Assembly (NCBI GenBank): GCA_017531385.1
Contig: JAFXLD010000072.1
Span: forward strand, 1-52,079
Source: Clostridia bacterium
GTDB taxonomy: Bacteria > Bacillota > Clostridia > Oscillospirales > Acutalibacteraceae
DNA length: 52,079 nt
Direction: 5' to 3'
Both the position numbers and the translations under genes were made by a program. The notes below the pieces were generated by a model, which made no database searches, was not told where the DNA came from, and worked only from the letters and a program-made list of their open reading frames with translations. Shown in pieces: positions 1 to 8,217 of the stretch (positions are counted from its first letter, which is position 1; the number at the start of each line of letters is the position of its first letter).

Positions 1-201
1 AAGTTAGGAGTTAGGAGTGTCGGAAGTGCTACGCACTTGTTCCGCTACGCTCTAAAAAAAGATACTAAAAATGTTAAAAAACCACCATTTATGCTGAATC
101 TGCATTGTAATGGGGTAAGGGGCAAAGCCCCTTCATAAACTACTCACTTCTCACTACTCACTTCTCACTACAATAATTTATCGCACAGCGATAAATTATT
201 G
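1..201. repeat. Hairpin-rich composite repeat upstream of mcsA
   Basis: This non-coding stretch holds a 7-base tandem repeat (AGTTAGG twice, 2-15), the motif TGTCGGAAG (18-26) leading into a hairpin with arms AAGTGC/GCACTT (24-38), a second hairpin with arms AAGGGGC/GCCCCTT (117-133), a 14-base direct repeat ACTACTCACTTCTC twice plus a partial copy (139-171), and a perfect 14-bp palindrome with arms CAATAATTTATCGC/GCGATAAATTATTG and a 3-base loop (171-201). I see no open reading frame. TGTCGGAAG followed by a hairpin recurs between mcsB and clpC, so this is probably a copy, complete or partial, of a dispersed non-coding element. The element may extend beyond the window edge. Confidence 0.75.
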
Positions 202-229
202 TTTAAATCAAAAAAAGGAGTCAGATATT

Positions 230-721
230 ATGTTATGTCAGAATTGCGGTAAAAACGAAGCTACAACACATCTTAAAAGAATAATCAACGGTGAAACTGC
301 CGAAAATCATCTTTGTTCACATTGTGCATCTGCACTGGGCTACGGCTCAATGTTTTCGGGATTCGGTCTGAATCTCGGTGACCTGTTCAGCGGATTTTTC
401 GGAGATATGCCGATAAGTAAACTCAGCAACAGCGTTCTTCGCTGTGAAAAATGCGGCTGTTCATTTGATGATATTGCAAAAACAGGTAAAGTCGGATGTG
501 CAGATTGCTACAAAACATTTTTTGATAAGCTTCAGCCATCTCTTCACAGAATACACGGAAAAACAGAGCATCAGGGCAAATTTCCGATGGGTGCGGGTGA
601 AGAAGTAAAGTATGCTCACAGACTTTCGGAGCTTAAAGCTGAACTTAACAGAGCCATTGATGAACAGAATTTTGAAAGAGCGGCACAGCTCAGAGATGAA
701 ATTAGAGCAATGGAGGGTTAA
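230..721 (+). CDS. mcsA: McsA, zinc-finger activator of the McsB arginine kinase
   Basis: McsA-family protein of 163 residues, close to the usual length. Four CXXC-type pairs are visible (Cys3/6, Cys29/32, about Cys72/75 and Cys90/93), as expected for its two zinc modules, and the C-terminal 30 residues form a UvrB/UvrC-type (UVR) helical hairpin with the FERAAQLRDEI signature. In Firmicutes McsA binds and activates McsB and helps control the CtsR repressor and ClpC. The start has a good AAAGGAG site about 10 bases upstream. The stop is 2 bases before mcsB, so they are translated together. The usual first gene of this operon, ctsR, is not between this gene and the window start; a repeat lies there instead. 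Confidence 0.9.
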   Translation: MLCQNCGKNEATTHLKRIINGETAENHLCSHCASALGYGSMFSGFGLNLGDLFSGFFGDMPISKLSNSVLRCEKCGCSFDDIAKTGKVGCADCYKTFFDKLQPSLHRIHGKTEHQGKFPMGAGEEVKYAHRLSELKAELNRAIDEQNFERAAQLRDEIRAMEG

Positions 722-723
722 AA

Positions 724-1740
724 ATGAACAAGTGGTACAATACTAAAAGCGAACACAACGATGTTATATTGAGCACGAGAGTAAGATTTGCTCGAAATCT
801 TGAAGAATTTCCGTTCCCCTGCCGTCTTGATGCCCAGGGAAGAGAAAAGGTCTGTCAGACAGTCCGTGACGCACTGAGTGATGTGTCAGGAATAAAACTC
901 CACTACATCGAAATGGAAAATCTTTCTCAGAAACAGGCTGTAGCTCTCGCAGAAAGACATCTTATCAGTCCCGAATTTGCATCACCTCAGAAGGGCAGAG
1001 CTTTGCTTCTTTCGGATGATGAATCCGTAAGTATCATGCTTTGTGAAGAGGATCATATCCGTATTCAGGTTATCAAGGGCGGACTTGACCTTGACGGTGC
1101 TTTTGAACTTGCAAATAAAATTGACGACCTGCTCGATTCAAAATTAAAATATGCGTTTGACGAAAGAATCGGCTATCTCACACAGTGTCCCACAAACCTC
1201 GGCACAGGAATGAGAGCTTCCGTTATGATGCATCTGCCTGCGCTTTCAAAATGCAATCAGATGTCAAAACTTGCATCAACAGTAAGTAAATTAGGTCTTA
1301 CCATAAGAGGTTCATACGGTGAGGGTACAAACGTAAAAGGCGATATTTTTCAGCTGAGCAATCAGGTGACAATGGGTATATCCGAAAGAAGTGCACTTGA
1401 TAATCTGAAAGCAATCACAATGCAGATAGCAACTCAGGAACGCTCAGCCGGTGAGGAATTTGTCAAAAACGTAAATATCCTCGACAGAATCACAAGAGCT
1501 TATGGAATTCTTTCTTCCGCAAGACTTCTGAGCACTGATGAAATGCTCGATCTGTTCTCATGGGTAAGACTTGGTGCCGTTTACGGAATAATCGAAGCAG
1601 ATACAGGAAAAATAAATGAGCTTACGGAAAATATGCAAGCGGCAACTCTTGCCTGCGCAAACGGAGAAAATCTGTCAAGCGATGAGCGTGACGAAATCAG
1701 AGCTAAAACAGTTCGTGAAATACTGTTTGATAAACAATAA
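724..1740 (+). CDS. mcsB: Protein arginine kinase McsB
   Basis: 338 residues matching the phosphagen (guanido) kinase fold. It carries the nucleotide-binding segment STRVRFARN near residues 17-25 and the CPTNLGTGMRASV segment near 157-169, where the conserved Cys and Asn of the family lie. In Bacillus-type bacteria McsB phosphorylates arginines on proteins such as CtsR, marking them for ClpC-ClpP degradation. It starts 2 bases after mcsA, and clpC follows after a 135-base gap that is filled mostly by a repeat element. The assignment rests on motifs and on operon order mcsA-mcsB-clpC. Confidence 0.93.
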   Translation: MNKWYNTKSEHNDVILSTRVRFARNLEEFPFPCRLDAQGREKVCQTVRDALSDVSGIKLHYIEMENLSQKQAVALAERHLISPEFASPQKGRALLLSDDESVSIMLCEEDHIRIQVIKGGLDLDGAFELANKIDDLLDSKLKYAFDERIGYLTQCPTNLGTGMRASVMMHLPALSKCNQMSKLASTVSKLGLTIRGSYGEGTNVKGDIFQLSNQVTMGISERSALDNLKAITMQIATQERSAGEEFVKNVNILDRITRAYGILSSARLLSTDEMLDLFSWVRLGAVYGIIEADTGKINELTENMQAATLACANGENLSSDERDEIRAKTVREILFDKQ

Positions 1741-1744
1741 TAAT

Positions 1745-1847
1745 GAATAAAGAATAATGTCGGAAGGGGCAAGCCCCTTAAACCCCATTTATATAATCAA
1801 AGCCCGTAGGGCTTCCGATTTTATTATTTTTTATTTCTTCTTTATTC
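1745..1847. repeat. MITE-like element between mcsB and clpC
   Basis: The 103-base stretch is bounded by a perfect 10-bp terminal inverted repeat, GAATAAAGAA at 1745-1754 and its complement at 1838-1847. Inside are a second inverted pair, TCGGAAG near 1760 and CTTCCGA near 1812, and two small hairpins, AAGGGGC/GCCCCTT (1764-1779) and AAGCCC/GGGCTT with a GTA loop (1800-1814). It has no coding capacity and no clear target-site duplication. It resembles a non-autonomous palindromic element inserted in a conserved operon. It could also act as an RNA structure that sets the clpC level relative to mcsAB. Confidence 0.7.
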
Positions 1848-1875
1848 TTTTATAATTTGAAAGGATTGACAGACC

Positions 1876-4317
1876 ATGTACAAATTCACAGGTTTCAATG
1901 AAAAGGCAAATGTGGCATTGAACAATGCTGTCAATGCTGCAGAAGACCTCGGTCACACATATATAGGAAGCGAACATCTGCTTCTGGGTATTCTTAAAGA
2001 CACAACTTCAACTGCTTCGGCAGTTCTGAATTCAAGGGGTATTTCATATCAGAAAGTTGAAGATGCAGTAAAAGTTTCTGTGGGAATCGGTATGCCGACA
2101 GAGCTTTCACCCGATGATTTTACTCCCAGAAGTAAAAATATAATCGAAACATCAATGGTTATCGCAAGAACATCGGGCCAGCCTCTGGTCGGCACGGAGC
2201 ATCTGCTTCTTGCAACAATCAGGGAATCACAGAGCTTTGCCGCAAAAATAATCGGGAAACTCGGCGGCTCACTGTCGGATATCATGAATGACGTTGCAAG
2301 AGCATCTTCGGGTGAAACGGGCAGAAGTAACGGCACAACCTCAAGAAATAATTCGGGCGGCAAAACCGATACACTTGATAAATACGGCAGAGATCTGACT
2401 TCACTTGCAAAAGAAGGTAAGATAGATCCCGTTATCGGCAGACAGCAGGAAATTGAAAGAGTAACACAGATTCTTTCACGCAGAACAAAAAATAATCCCT
2501 GTCTTATCGGAGAACCGGGTGTGGGTAAAACTGCAATCGCAGAGGGACTTGCACTGAAAATTGCACAGAATGAAGTTCCCGAACTTCTTAAAAATAAGAG
2601 GATTGTTTCCCTTGACCTGACAAGTATGGTTGCAGGCACAAAGTACAGAGGCGATTTTGAAGACAGAATCAGAAACTGCATTGAAGAAGTCACAAAATCG
2701 GGCAATGTTATTCTTTTTATTGACGAAATCCACACTCTTGTGGGCGCAGGCTCTGCAGAGGGTGCAACAGATGCGGCAAACATTCTCAAACCCTCACTTG
2801 CAAGAGGTGACCTGCAGGTCATCGGTGCAACGACGATAGAAGAATACCGTAAAAATATAGAAAAAGATGCGGCACTTGAAAGACGTTTTCAGCCTGTAAT
2901 GGTAGGTGAACCCACAGAGGAAGAAGCTGTGGAAATTCTTAAAGGTCTGCGTGATAAATACGAAGCTCATCACAAGGTGAAAATCACCGATGAAGCAATT
3001 TTTTCAGCCGTTAAGCTTTCATCAAGATACATCGGCGACAGATTTCTGCCCGACAAGGCAATTGACCTTATTGATGAAGCATCTTCAAGAGTAAGACTCA
3101 AGGCATTCACTCCACCCGAAGAGATAAAACAGCTCGAAGATGAAATTTCGGAAATATCAAAGGAAAAAACTTCGGCTGTAAATTCACAGGAATTTGAACG
3201 TGCGGCATCACTGCGTGACAAAGAAAAAGAACTGCAGAAGCGTCTCAGCGAAGAAAAGGCAAAATGGGAAGAGAGTCAGAGCCATGCTTCGGGAGAAATC
3301 GGCACAAATGAAATTGCAGAAATCGTAGCTTCATGGACGGGAATTCCCGTAAATCAGCTCACAATTGAAGAAAGTCAGCGGCTTCTCAATCTTGAAAATG
3401 AACTTCACAATCGCATAATCGGTCAGAATGAGGCTGTAACAGCAGTAGCAAAGGCAATCAGACGTTCAAGGGTCGGACTCAAAGACCCGAAAAGACCGAT
3501 AGGCTCATTCATTTTCTTAGGTCCTACAGGTGTGGGTAAAACAGAACTTTGTAAGGCATTGGCTGAGGCGATGTTCGGTGATGAAAACGCAATCATCAGG
3601 CTTGATATGTCCGAATACATGGAAAAACATAATGTTTCAAGACTTATCGGCTCACCTCCGGGTTATGTAGGTTTTGAAGAGGGCGGTCAGCTTACCGAAA
3701 AAATCCGAAGAAAACCTTATTCTGTGGTGCTGTTTGATGAAATCGAAAAAGCACATCCCGATATATTCAACACCATGCTGCAGATACTTGATGACGGTGT
3801 TCTCACAGACTCTCAGGGCAGAAAAGTGAGCTTCAAAAACGCAGTTATCATTATGACTTCCAATGTGGGTGCAAAGCTTATCACCGACAAGCAGTCCTCT
3901 CTCGGTTTCACAACAGGCGGCAGCTCCATGTCTTTTGAAAAAATAAGGGAATCGGTTATGGGCGAACTGAAAAAAACTTTCAGACCCGAATTTATCAACC
4001 GTGTTGATGATATCATCGTTTTCTCCAGACTTTCAAAGGAAAATATCAGAGAAATTGCGGTAAAGCTTCTCGGCGAAGTGGGGAAACGCACAGCAGAAAT
4101 GGAAATAAATATTGAATTTACAGATGCAGCCGCAGATAAAATTGCCGATGTGGGCTTTGACGAAATCTACGGTGCAAGACCTTTACGACGTGCCGTAAGA
4201 TCGAATGTAGAGGATAAATTATCTGAGCTTCTTCTCGAAGGCACAGTAAATGCAGGCAAAAACTATGTCTGCGATGTGAAAGACGGCGAATTTGTCTTTA
4301 CCGAAAAAACTGCATAA
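1876..4317 (+). CDS. clpC: ClpC-type AAA+ unfoldase
   Basis: 813 residues with the full ClpC layout: Clp N-domain repeats (about 1-145), first AAA+ module with Walker A GEPGVGKTA near 212 and Walker B VILFIDEIH near 279, a middle domain with a UVR-like FERAASLRDKEKEL segment near 440, and a second AAA+ module with Walker A GPTGVGKTE near 549 and the segment GSPPGYVGFEEGGQL. ClpC unfolds substrates for the ClpP peptidase and in Firmicutes takes arginine-phosphorylated proteins tagged by McsB. The middle domain and the mcsAB neighbours separate it from ClpB and ClpA. The start follows GAAAGGATTG. A hairpin immediately after the stop probably ends the operon. Confidence 0.95.
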   Translation: MYKFTGFNEKANVALNNAVNAAEDLGHTYIGSEHLLLGILKDTTSTASAVLNSRGISYQKVEDAVKVSVGIGMPTELSPDDFTPRSKNIIETSMVIARTSGQPLVGTEHLLLATIRESQSFAAKIIGKLGGSLSDIMNDVARASSGETGRSNGTTSRNNSGGKTDTLDKYGRDLTSLAKEGKIDPVIGRQQEIERVTQILSRRTKNNPCLIGEPGVGKTAIAEGLALKIAQNEVPELLKNKRIVSLDLTSMVAGTKYRGDFEDRIRNCIEEVTKSGNVILFIDEIHTLVGAGSAEGATDAANILKPSLARGDLQVIGATTIEEYRKNIEKDAALERRFQPVMVGEPTEEEAVEILKGLRDKYEAHHKVKITDEAIFSAVKLSSRYIGDRFLPDKAIDLIDEASSRVRLKAFTPPEEIKQLEDEISEISKEKTSAVNSQEFERAASLRDKEKELQKRLSEEKAKWEESQSHASGEIGTNEIAEIVASWTGIPVNQLTIEESQRLLNLENELHNRIIGQNEAVTAVAKAIRRSRVGLKDPKRPIGSFIFLGPTGVGKTELCKALAEAMFGDENAIIRLDMSEYMEKHNVSRLIGSPPGYVGFEEGGQLTEKIRRKPYSVVLFDEIEKAHPDIFNTMLQILDDGVLTDSQGRKVSFKNAVIIMTSNVGAKLITDKQSSLGFTTGGSSMSFEKIRESVMGELKKTFRPEFINRVDDIIVFSRLSKENIREIAVKLLGEVGKRTAEMEINIEFTDAAADKIADVGFDEIYGARPLRRAVRSNVEDKLSELLLEGTVNAGKNYVCDVKDGEFVFTEKTA

Positions 4318-4320
4318 GAA

Positions 4321-4347
4321 AATAGGGATACTCAATGTATTCCTATT
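4321..4347. terminator. Hairpin after clpC (copy 1 of a repeated palindrome)
   Basis: Arms ATAGGGATAC (4322-4331) and GTATTCCTAT (4337-4346) pair around a TCAAT loop, with one G-T pair. No T-run follows directly, so termination is uncertain. The same palindrome recurs at 6109-6133 with one base changed. Confidence 0.5.
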
Positions 4348-4388
4348 ACAGTTTGTCGAAAATGCTTTTTTCGAGCTCTGATTTCCTC

Positions 4389-4417
4389 TTGTTTTTCTGT
4401 GTAATATTTGCTAAAAT
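4389..4417 (+). promoter_or_regulatory. Sigma-A promoter candidate for the beta-helix gene
   Basis: TTGTTT at 4389-4394, a 17-base spacer, and TAAAAT at 4412-4417. The predicted start lies upstream of the CGGAGG ribosome site of the gene at 4448. Confidence 0.5.
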
Positions 4418-4447
4418 AGCTTTAATAATTGTAACGGAGGTTATTTT

Positions 4448-6085
4448 ATGCAAGTTGTTATAAAGTTCTTTTTTACTTTATTCACCACTATTTCTGTTTT
4501 TATTTCGAGTTTTCTTTCCCCTGCTACCATTTACCCTGCAAGTGAAAATTTTGATTTTTCATTTCTTCAGTATCCTGATGAATCTATTATCACCCTTGAA
4601 GAAGCAGGACTTACCGAGCAGGAGCTTGTGGGTAGAGCTTCGGCTCAATTGCCCGAATATGTGCAGTCCGGCGGTTATGATGATATCAACGGCATCACCA
4701 TATCACCCTATTACACTGCAAAAATAGGTGACACTGACATCCCCGTTTACGCAAGTGTAGTCTTTATTCGTGCCGATGACACGGGAACACTTCATTCCTT
4801 CTCTGAAATTTATGTTGAGCCCGACAGTGAGTTTTCATTCAACATTGAACTGACAGGTGCTGATGTTACACTTAAAAATGCCATTGTTCTCCCTGCCTCA
4901 CACGGTGTGGAAGCACTTTGCAAAAATAACACGGTAACTGCATCAATAAACAAACCCGGAATTTATACTTTCCTTTTCAACGGAGCAGACCAGTATTACG
5001 GTTATACACTTTTCGTCCGTGAAAAAATAGACGAAGAAGCTGAAATCGCAGAATACATTGCAACCTATGGTGAAGACAATGTCATAGTTGTTGAAAAAGG
5101 TGTATATGAATATGATTATGTCAACTTTGTTGCAGAAAACAATCTTGTAATTTACCTCAGGGAAGGTGCTTACATAATTGCAAATCATCTTTATGACATA
5201 AACAGTGCCGAGGATGAAAATATATATTTTGAAGATACAGCATGGTATCACAACAGCATCGGACTTACAAGATATCCGTTCCTGAATTTCTATAATTGCA
5301 ACAACGTTACCCTTACGGGCAGAGGTGTCATAGACCTTACCCGTCTTGACAGACGTGAACGCCGTGGTGTCGTTTTCACAAACTGTAACAATGTTAATGT
5401 AAGTGATATTAAAATCATCAATTCCCCCGAATGGTCTTTTATTTCATACTGCTGTGACGGTGTCAATATTGAACAGGTTGATGTTATAGGAAACAGAGGC
5501 AACTGTGACGGTTTTGCCATCTGCAACACCCATAATGCAACAATCAACAACTGTTTCGGAAGAGTTGCCGATGACACATTTGAAGTAAAAGCACTCGGCG
5601 GCACAATGGACAGCAACAATATCATATTCACCAACTGTATCGCCTGGGGCGGTTATGCAAGATGCTTCGGCATCACGGGAGAAGTTAACAAAAAAATCTC
5701 AGATGTCACATTCCGTGACTGTGCGGTCATTTACCGTGACGGTGTCTGGAACAATGACAGAATCGGCTCACTTGTTGTGGTAGCTGAGCAGACCGAAGGC
5801 AGCATTGACGGTGTTCTTTTTGAAAATATTGAAATTTTCCGTGATGAAGGCAGAGCAATTCTTGTGAAAATTTATGATGAAGAAGCAGAAAACTTTGAAA
5901 TCAAAAACGTTGTTTTCAAAAACATCTCCTATACATCATATCTTCCCTCAAAAATTGCAGGTACAGGCAACAAAACCAATACTGTACAGGTGGATCTTGA
6001 TAACATCACCGTACTCGGAAAAAAACTTTCTTACCCTTCATTAATGTTAAATACCGGCATATACAGTGATGTAACAATCCGTTAA
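4448..6085 (+). CDS. Secreted right-handed beta-helix protein, GH28/GH49-like
   Basis: 545 residues with an N-terminal hydrophobic signal peptide (about 1-30). The centre shows the beta-helix rung pattern of polygalacturonase/dextranase-like enzymes: NCNNVTLTGRGVIDL near 283-300, NCNNVNVSDIKI near 315, a catalytic-type NCDGF near 351 and DDTFEVK near 375. The spaced Asp residues (DG, then DD) match the catalytic layout of GH28 and related families, so it probably hydrolyses a plant or microbial polysaccharide outside the cell. The substrate cannot be named. It has its own promoter and CGGAGG site and a hairpin after it, so it is monocistronic. It lacks a dockerin and any obvious anchor, so it may be released. 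Confidence 0.75.
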   Translation: MQVVIKFFFTLFTTISVFISSFLSPATIYPASENFDFSFLQYPDESIITLEEAGLTEQELVGRASAQLPEYVQSGGYDDINGITISPYYTAKIGDTDIPVYASVVFIRADDTGTLHSFSEIYVEPDSEFSFNIELTGADVTLKNAIVLPASHGVEALCKNNTVTASINKPGIYTFLFNGADQYYGYTLFVREKIDEEAEIAEYIATYGEDNVIVVEKGVYEYDYVNFVAENNLVIYLREGAYIIANHLYDINSAEDENIYFEDTAWYHNSIGLTRYPFLNFYNCNNVTLTGRGVIDLTRLDRRERRGVVFTNCNNVNVSDIKIINSPEWSFISYCCDGVNIEQVDVIGNRGNCDGFAICNTHNATINNCFGRVADDTFEVKALGGTMDSNNIIFTNCIAWGGYARCFGITGEVNKKISDVTFRDCAVIYRDGVWNNDRIGSLVVVAEQTEGSIDGVLFENIEIFRDEGRAILVKIYDEEAENFEIKNVVFKNISYTSYLPSKIAGTGNKTNTVQVDLDNITVLGKKLSYPSLMLNTGIYSDVTIR

Positions 6086-6108
6086 GAAAACAGGTTTGTT
6101 AAAATAAT

Positions 6109-6133
6109 ATAGGGATACTCAATGTATCCCTAT
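6109..6133. terminator. Bidirectional terminator (copy 2 of a repeated palindrome)
   Basis: A perfect 10-bp stem, ATAGGGATAC/GTATCCCTAT, with loop TCAAT and a T-run at 6134-6140 on the plus strand. It lies between convergent genes. The TGA stop of the minus-strand gene (6119-6121) falls in the loop. The 27 bases from ATAGGG match the palindrome at 4322 with one difference. Confidence 0.7.
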
Positions 6134-6583
6134 TATTTTTATACCCATAGCCTGTGCATAGAGTTTTTCATATTCCGAACCCTTTTCAGGGCAGATCAGA
6201 ACACTGCTTTTATTTAAAATAAATTCCGAAAAATCTGATTTTATAAAACTTTGTTCCTTGTCAAAAACTATAACATCATCGCATTTTTCAAGCACTTCAA
6301 AATACTCATCCCGGAATTTTTCACTGTATCTGTTTATGTGTTCTTCAAAGGGAATCACCCCGAGAAGTATTATTTTGTCGGGAGTGTTGCCTCTTTGTTT
6401 TTTCTTTCGCAGGATGACCTGTTTTGCACACTCAAGACAAAAGAACGTGTCTGCCGAAAAAATAAATGCGTTAAATTTGTTCAGCAGTAAATCATCAATT
6501 ATCGCAAAAATCTTTCTGTAATCCGTCTGTCCTTCTCCCAGAAAACAGACAGTCCCTCTTTTTCTTATCACACCTGAATCCAA
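6119..6583 (-). CDS. SLOG-like (DUF1273/YpsA-type) protein, divergent
   Basis: 154 residues of Rossmann-like alternation. The N-terminal TVCFLGEG segment stands where related DUF1273 proteins have CCFTGHR. It is followed by a helix, an AFIFSADTFFCLECAKQVI stretch, IILLGVIPFEEH (compare the 'aaIPc' strand of the family), EYFEVLEKCDDVIVF and a C-terminal part. I assign it to the SLOG nucleotide/ligand-binding superfamily with moderate confidence; the Gly-His-Arg signature is not kept, so the ligand may differ. It ends inside a bidirectional terminator and starts 19 bases after the mazF-type gene, so the two are probably co-transcribed. Function unknown. Confidence 0.5.
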   Translation of the reverse strand: MDSGVIRKRGTVCFLGEGQTDYRKIFAIIDDLLLNKFNAFIFSADTFFCLECAKQVILRKKKQRGNTPDKIILLGVIPFEEHINRYSEKFRDEYFEVLEKCDDVIVFDKEQSFIKSDFSEFILNKSSVLICPEKGSEYEKLYAQAMGIKIIGIH

Positions 6584-6602
6584 ATATCAGACCTGCCTGT
6601 TT

Positions 6603-6953
6603 TTAAGTAATCATAAGCCCAAAACTGACAGACAAAGCCTGATTGATTTTTGACATCTCATTTTCGTCAAGACTTCCCATTCTTTCACGAAGTCTTTGCT
6701 TGTCGAGAGTTCTCACCTGTTCAAGCAAAACAATGGAATCCTTTGCGAGTCCGCATTCATCAGCATGAACACTTATGTGTGTGGGAAGCTGTGTTTTGAA
6801 TTTTTTGCTTGTTATTGCAGCGGCAATCACGGTGGGGCTGTATTTGTTGCCTACGTCATTCTGAACTATAAGTACGGGTCTGACTCCTCCCTGTTCCGAT
6901 CCCACAACGGGACTTAAATCTGCATAATATATGTCGCCTCTTCTGACTTCCAT
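6603..6953 (-). CDS. mazF: MazF/PemK-type endoribonuclease toxin, no adjacent antitoxin
   Basis: 116 residues matching the NdoA/MazF family: RRGDIYYADLSPVVGSEQGG at the N-terminus with the conserved RGD and GSEQGG elements, RPVLIVQND, a TSKKFKTQLPTHI stretch, and LLEQVRTLDKQRL toward the C-terminus. Members are sequence-specific, ribosome-independent mRNA interferases. The start has an AGGAGC site about 9 bases upstream. Unusually, no antitoxin gene precedes it: the 180 bases upstream hold only the divergent prfA promoter. A SLOG-like gene follows after 19 bases. Either the antitoxin is elsewhere or this is a housekeeping-type MazF under other control. Confidence 0.88.
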   Translation of the reverse strand: MEVRRGDIYYADLSPVVGSEQGGVRPVLIVQNDVGNKYSPTVIAAAITSKKFKTQLPTHISVHADECGLAKDSIVLLEQVRTLDKQRLRERMGSLDENEMSKINQALSVSFGLMIT

Positions 6954-7067
6954 TTTTTATCACGCTCCTGAATTTCTGCCGGCAAGGTTAGTTTTACCTG
7001 ACTTTCAGGCTGATATGCAGATTTGTGAAAAAAGATAATAAATATTTGGTCTACCGATGAATTTAGT

Positions 7068-7096
7068 TTGACATTTATTTCATATTGTTGTATTCT
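7068..7096 (+). promoter_or_regulatory. Sigma-A promoter for the prfA operon
   Basis: Consensus TTGACA (7068-7073), a 17-base spacer and TATTCT (7091-7096), 37 bases before the prfA start. Confidence 0.6.
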
Positions 7097-7133
7097 TATA
7101 TATTAGGATAATATTATATAATGGTGAAAATAT

Positions 7134-8204
7134 ATGCTCAATAAACTTGTTACTGTTGAAAAAAGATTTGAAGAAGTGAACGCATTGCTTTGCACAAGCG
7201 ATGTGGCTTCTGATATGGAAAAATACACTTCTCTCATGAAAGAGCTGAAACAGCTTACTCCCATTGTCGAAAAATACAGGGAATATAAAAATGCAGAGGC
7301 GGCTTTCAATGAGGCTAAAGAAATGCTGTCTGCAGGCGGTCTGGATAAAGACTTCAAAGAAATGGTTGAAGAGGAATTCAAGCAGGCAAAAGAAGACATG
7401 GAAGTGTTTATTGAAGAGCTTAAAATTCTGCTTCTTCCCAAAGACCCCAATGACGACAGAAATGTTATCGTTGAAATAAGAGGCGGTGCAGGCGGTGAGG
7501 AAAGTGCACTTTTTGCATATGACCTTTACAGAATGTATTCAATGTATGCCGAAACAAAGGGCTTTAAGATTGAGGTGCTCAATCTTAACGAAACAGAGCT
7601 TGGTGGTATAAAGGAAATCAGCTTTATGATAAACGGTGAAGGAGCTTATTCACGATTTAAGTTTGAAAGCGGAGTGCACCGTGTTCAGCGTGTTCCTGAA
7701 ACGGAATCAGGCGGAAGAATCCATACCTCCACGGTAACCGTAGCCGTTCTTCCGGAAGCTGAGGCTGTTGAATTTGAACTCAACGAAGCAGACCTTATCT
7801 ATGAAACATACCGTGCAAGCGGTGCAGGCGGTCAGAAAGTCAACAAGACATCATCTGCTGTCCGAGTTATTCATGTTCCCACAGGTACAGTTGTTGAGTG
7901 TCAGGTTGAACGAAGCCAGTATCAGAACAAAGACAGGGCTACTGAACTTCTCCGTTCAAAGCTTTACAACGAAGAATGCAGAAAACAGCAGGAATCCATT
8001 GACGGTGCAAGACGCTCACAGGTAGGAACAGGTGACAGAAGCGAAAAAATAAGAACTTACAACTTCCCTCAGAGCAGAGTTACCGACCACAGAATCGGAC
8101 TTACCTTATACAGACTTGAAGCCATACTCAACGGTGACCTTGAAGAGGTCATTGATGCACTCATTACTGCTGATACGGCAGAGAAGATGAAGAATAATTC
8201 ATAA
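7134..8204 (+). CDS. prfA: Peptide chain release factor 1
   Basis: 356 residues, the normal RF1 length. The stop-codon recognition region has HRVQRVPETESGGRIHTST near 180-198, with PET at the position of the RF1 PxT tripeptide, and the peptidyl-tRNA hydrolysis motif GAGGQ lies near 231 within RASGAGGQKVNK. The PxT element distinguishes it from RF2, which has SPF. It ends translation at UAA and UAG on the ribosome. It leads an apparent operon: the next gene starts 13 bases after its stop, and the following genes overlap or nearly touch. Confidence 0.95.
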   Translation: MLNKLVTVEKRFEEVNALLCTSDVASDMEKYTSLMKELKQLTPIVEKYREYKNAEAAFNEAKEMLSAGGLDKDFKEMVEEEFKQAKEDMEVFIEELKILLLPKDPNDDRNVIVEIRGGAGGEESALFAYDLYRMYSMYAETKGFKIEVLNLNETELGGIKEISFMINGEGAYSRFKFESGVHRVQRVPETESGGRIHTSTVTVAVLPEAEAVEFELNEADLIYETYRASGAGGQKVNKTSSAVRVIHVPTGTVVECQVERSQYQNKDRATELLRSKLYNEECRKQQESIDGARRSQVGTGDRSEKIRTYNFPQSRVTDHRIGLTLYRLEAILNGDLEEVIDALITADTAEKMKNNS

Positions 8205-8217
8205 TTTCGGTGATATT

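Noticed and set aside
139-171. Short 14-base direct repeats as a CRISPR array
   Set aside because: The copies are directly adjacent with no spacers and no cas genes are in the window.
2049-2822. 257-codon minus-strand frame inside clpC
   Set aside because: It is antisense to a full-length conserved clpC, has no ribosome site or recognisable protein pattern, and reflects codon bias of the real gene.
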